Source: Plakobranchus ocellatus | Lineage: Eukaryota; Mollusca; Gastropoda; Plakobranchidae | NCBI GenBank assembly: GCA_019648995.1 | Contig: BLXT01005072.1 | Coordinates: 106,110-126,786, forward strand | Reading direction: 5' to 3' | DNA: 20,677 nucleotides | Shown: one piece after another, positions 18,095-20,677 of the stretch | How positions within the stretch are numbered: the first letter of the stretch is position 1 | Layout: the number at the start of each line of letters is the position of its first letter | Made by a program: the position numbers and the translations under genes | The notes under the pieces: model-generated | Told to the model about the DNA's origin: nothing | Databases searched by the model: none | The model's input: the letters and a program-made list of their open reading frames with translations, nothing else

Positions 18095-18653
18095 TCGATA
18101 AACGTTTAAAGACACTATGAAATAGCTCAAATGGCCAGCCATAGCTCAAACCCGCGAGTTAGTTTCGATCTTAGCAGAATCACTTGTTCAGGAAATTCGC
18201 GCCTTTTTCTCTCTTATTTTGGAAACGGCAAACATTGGACTTGTCGGAGATGCTAAAATATGTTGCGGATGTGCTTTTCATCGAAAACAAAATATTCTTA
18301 CATACGTACACGTACACATCAACAAGGAAGGGGGTCAGAAATGCAAGAAGTAAGCAATAAGGAATTTGTTAATTGATTGTCGCTCTTCTATGGATGAACC
18401 TTCATAAATACCTAAGCAGACGGAGGCCTAAAATCCCTAACAATATGCTATTTTTCTACTCTCTTTCATGATCAAAGCATCAAATTCTTTTTGTGCATAC
18501 AATTAAGTGTATTTATTTTATTTTCAAAGCAAAAACTTGGACAAAATCTGTAAGTTTTTAAAAAATACTAGACTAAAAACAAGTTTTAAGCCTCAATTTT
18601 AAATATCTTTAGCTCAAAGATAACCGGTATAAATTTCAAATTCCTCCTACATA
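18095..18653 (+). repeat. A1 monomer, sub-type Ia, full length
   Basis: 559 bp. It has 'atggccagccatagctcaaa', 'gcgagttagtttcgatctt', 'attttggaaacggcaaacat' and 'atgttgcggatgtgcttttc'. It ends in the normal 'cctcctacata' A1 border, yet the A2 that should follow is missing. Confidence 0.86.
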
Positions 18654-19249
18654 TTGATAGACTGAGGTCCAAAGACACTGTTAAAATTCACTATTGACGA
18701 CCATAAATTACTTGCCTTAACTTCAGCCCACGAGTAGATTCTAATCGTAATAAAACTTTCTTTATGTAGAATTTCGAACATTTTCTTAGCTTTTTGGAAA
18801 TGACAGGCATTGGAATCATCGGAAGACAGTAAAATACATCGGGATTTTCACTATTTATAACACTGTTCCCATGCAGGTGAATGAAAAAGAAACGTAATCT
18901 ATGTGATAAAAAAGAAAAAAAAATAGTGGGCACGATTCTACTACACCGCAAATGTGGACTCTTTTTTTGTTTGTTTGTTTGTTTCTCTAATCCTTTCGAA
19001 AAAGTGTCGAAAATGTACCGCGCAATGCTATTGTTTTTGTACTCCTTTTCCAGTAATATCCATCGATACCAGTAACCATAGGAACTTTTTTTTTCTTTTG
19101 ATTTTCTTTTGAATTCCAATTAGCTTTGGAAAGGGAAGAAACCACCAATTTTAAAGTGAAAAATAGCCAGAAAAATGTGATTGCATCCCTTGGAATCCAG
19201 CGTAGTCAGTTTCAAACCTTATACAAGAGGGTAACAATTTTTCTGTATA
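18654..19249 (+). repeat. B monomer, sub-type Ia, joined directly to A1
   Basis: The first 32 bases ('ttgatagactgaggtccaaa' and on) are the opening of an A2. At TTAAA/ATTCACTA (about 18682-18690) it becomes the B opening 'aaattcactattgacgacc', so a whole A2 is deleted. A (TTTG)n tract lies at 18962-18984, as in the copy at 16541. A minus-strand frame of 142 codons covers 18691-19119. Confidence 0.85.
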
Positions 19250-19834
19250 TCCATAGAGAAAGATTCAAAGATTCTATAAAATAACTCAAATGGCAAGCAC
19301 TATCACAAACCCTCGAGTTACTTTCGATCGTAACAAAATCACTTTTACTTTTTCAGCAAAATCGCGCCTGTTTTCTTTCTGATTTTGGAAAAGGCAGACA
19401 TTGGACAGGTCGAAAGACGCTAAAATACGTTGCGGATGTGCTTTTCGTTCAAAACAAAGGGTTCTCCGTACACGTCAACAAGGAAAAAGGTTAGAAATGC
19501 AAGAAATGAGCATCACAATCCTGTCATTTCATCGCGATGTGGAATTTTTAATTGATTGTCGCTCATTTTGGATGAACCTTCACAAATACCTATGTGATCG
19601 CAAGCCTAAAATACCATAACCATATGCTATTTTTCTACTCTATTTCATGATCAAAACATCAAATAGTTTTTGTCCATACAATTAAGTATTTTTATTTTGT
19701 TTTGAAGTCATTTAATTGGACAAAATCTGCAAGTTTTTTTCAAAAACACTAGATTAAAGGCAGGTTTTAAACCTCAATTTTAATTATCTTTAGCTCAAAG
19801 ATAACCGGAAGAAAGTTGAAATCCCTCCTAAATA
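19250..19834 (+). repeat. A1 monomer, sub-type Ia, full length
   Basis: 585 bp. 'caagcactatcacaaaccct' and 'cgagttactttcgatcgtaa' match 10332 and 13809. It has 'gcagacattggacaggtcga', 'cgttgcggatgtgcttttc' and the tail 'ttggacaaaatctgcaag' as at 18540. It is one of the least damaged copies of sub-type Ia. Confidence 0.88.
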
Positions 19835-20236
19835 TTGATAGACTAAGGTCAAAAGACACTATTAAAAGATTTAAATGGCCAGCAACAGCTCAAGCTTAGG
19901 AGTTAATTTCGATCTTAAGAAAGCCGTTAGAGAGTAAAATATCGCACTTTTTCTTTCATATTTTTTAGATAGCGGACATTGGACACGTTGGATGACACTG
20001 AAATACATCGGGAAAATGCTTTTCATCGAAAGAAAGGTTTTCTTCAAGATATACAGTAACGACGGAAGCCATACACGCAAGAAGTGACCATCGAAACCCT
20101 ATCAGTTCATGCCGATTGGGAATTTTTACTGGTTTTTTCCTCTTTTACGGAAGGTTTTTCCAAAAAATCTGAGCAAACACATGCCTTACTCACTGCGGCG
20201 ATGTTATTCTTGTACTCTACTTCATGACCGAAGCAG
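19835..20236 (+). repeat. A2 monomer, sub-family I, 3' truncated
   Basis: 'atggccagcaacagctcaag', 'gttaatttcgatcttaag', 'tagcggacattggacacgtt' and 'cgacggaagccatacacgca' are standard. It ends at 'cttcatgaccgaagca' (20236), where a B fragment is inserted. Confidence 0.84.
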
Positions 20237-20323
20237 GGGAATAAAAAAGAAATATAATCTATGTAATAAAAGAGGAAAAGTTGGGTAAGATTCTATGACA
20301 CTGCAACTGGGGACTCTTTTTTT
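20237..20323 (+). repeat. B middle fragment, sub-type Ib
   Basis: 'ggggaataaaaaagaaatat' then 'gttgggtaagattctatg' and 'actgcaactggggactc' correspond to B 11640-11722, the Ib form. It has neither head nor distal half. Confidence 0.78.
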
Positions 20324-20565
20324 TAAATCTTTTTATGTAAACGCAAGCTGAAAAATCACACAGGTATGCTATTTTCTTCATCTATTCCATGAAAGAAGCA
20401 TCACATTGATTTTGCCCATACGTTTTAGTATTTTTATTTGATTTTGAAATCATTTACATTGGCAAAATTGGCAGTTTTGGGCTGAACAAAACAGGATAAA
20501 ATCCTCAACTTTGATCACCTCTAGCTCTGAGACAACCAAAAGAATGTTGACTTGTGTTTTTCATA
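20324..20565 (+). repeat. A1 tail fragment
   Basis: 'taaacgcaagctgaaaaatc' and 'cacacaggtatgc' match the A1 copies at 2296 and 17113. It continues through 'atttacattggcaaaattgg' to the normal A1 end. Confidence 0.76.
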
Positions 20566-20657
20566 TGGATAAAATAAGGTCGAAAGACATCATGACATAT
20601 TTCAAATGGCCAGCAACAGCTGAAACTCGCGAGTTATTCTAGATCGTAAAAAAAACA
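20566..20657 (+). repeat. A-type head cut by the window edge
   Basis: 'aaatggccagcaacagctga' and 'actcgcgagttattctagat' show the start of another A monomer, with the box altered to 'tctagatcgtaa'. A1 and A2 cannot be told apart from the head alone, though following an A1 it should be A2. The array evidently continues to the right. Confidence 0.75.
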
Positions 20658-20677
20658 TTTTTTTTTTTTTTTTTTTT
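20658..20677 (+). repeat. Poly-T run at right edge
   Basis: Twenty T close the window at the position where other monomers have about 5-7 T after 'gccat'. It may be a local expansion or an assembly or sequencing stop at a homopolymer. Confidence 0.9.

Larger units (their letters stand above)
321..20657 (+). repeat. Diverged satellite-like array of A1-A2-B higher-order repeats
   Basis: About 45 whole or partial monomers of three related types follow one another with no unrelated insert that I can see. Intact order is A1 - A2 - B, about 1.69 kb per HOR. Landmarks shared by all types are the start motif (tcgatagagtaag and variants), the cgcgagtt/cgatcgtaa box, the ggaaacggcaggcattgg block and the gaagacgctaaaatac block. 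Copies differ by many substitutions and small indels, so this is an old array, with the centre (4882-10287) more regular. The plus orientation is arbitrary. The right end is open and the left end stops at about 321. Confidence 0.95.

Noticed and set aside
18691..19119. Minus-strand open frame of 142 codons as a protein gene
   Set aside because: It lies wholly in a B monomer, other B copies break it at various points, and the peptide is low-complexity Lys/Ser/Phe-rich with no recognisable domain. Kept only as a finding to test.
321..20657. CRISPR array
   Set aside because: Repeats are hundreds of bases long, diverged and directly adjacent, with no short identical repeats separated by unique spacers.
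321..20657. Tandem transposons or LTR elements
   Set aside because: I found no reverse transcriptase, transposase or integrase motif, no consistent terminal inverted repeats and no target-site duplications. Non-autonomous origin of the monomers cannot be excluded.
321..20657. Ribosomal or transfer RNA genes
   Set aside because: No stretch resembled conserved rRNA cores, and I saw no A-box/B-box pair with a cloverleaf. The repeats do not match an rDNA unit or a 5S unit by eye.
20658..20677. Poly-T as the tail of a retroposed element
   Set aside because: It falls at the monomer's own T-run position and no element body or duplication flanks it.

Overview
The window shows no protein-coding gene I would defend. 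Apart from a compound triplet microsatellite (1-165) and a short unrelated spacer (166-320), everything from 321 to the right edge is one long array of diverged, AT-rich repeat monomers. The absence of any credible gene in 20.7 kb, the AT-rich composition, the microsatellite and the satellite-like organisation point to a eukaryotic genome, probably a heterochromatic, pericentromeric or other accessory region. Nothing in the sequence identifies the species.

Three related monomer types alternate in the order A1 - A2 - B. Each is about 520-585 bp when intact. All share a 5' half: a TCGATAGAG-type start, a 'ctcaaatggccagcaa' block, a 'cgcgagtt' plus CGATCG-type box, an 'attttggaaacggcaggcattgg' block and a 'cggaagacgctaaaatac' block. 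A1 and A2 also share a recognisable but more diverged 3' half. B carries a different 3' half with landmarks 'gaaacgtaatctatgtgat', 'ctttggaaaggga' and 'gcaacccttggaatcc'. A1+A2+B forms a higher-order repeat (HOR) of about 1.69 kb, clearest at 4882-10287, where successive A1 and A2 starts are 1693 bp apart.

Layout: 1-165 microsatellite; 166-320 spacer; 321-1370 A2/B copies of sub-family II; 1371-4224 sub-family I with deletions and partial duplications; 4225-4745 a segment in inverted orientation; 4746-4881 a short chimeric B whose internal junction marks the change from sub-family I to II; 4882-10287 the regular sub-family II HOR block; 10288-20657 sub-family I again, increasingly rearranged; 20658-20677 a run of 20 T at the edge. 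Sub-family I splits further into Ia and Ib, judged on B and A1 variants. Junctions between truncated monomers often sit at short microhomologies, as expected from unequal exchange or template switching.

How it works together: there is no pathway to describe. The plausible roles are structural (satellite chromatin) or a source of non-coding transcripts, and neither can be shown from sequence alone. The main points of interest are the nested three-monomer organisation with mosaic sub-family blocks, the inverted segment with a hairpin at its edge, a box conserved across otherwise divergent monomers, and open frames recurring in several copies that deserve a selection test before being dismissed. 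All monomer boundaries are set by eye at the TCGATAGAG-type motif, with an uncertainty of about 5-20 bp, and more at rearranged junctions.
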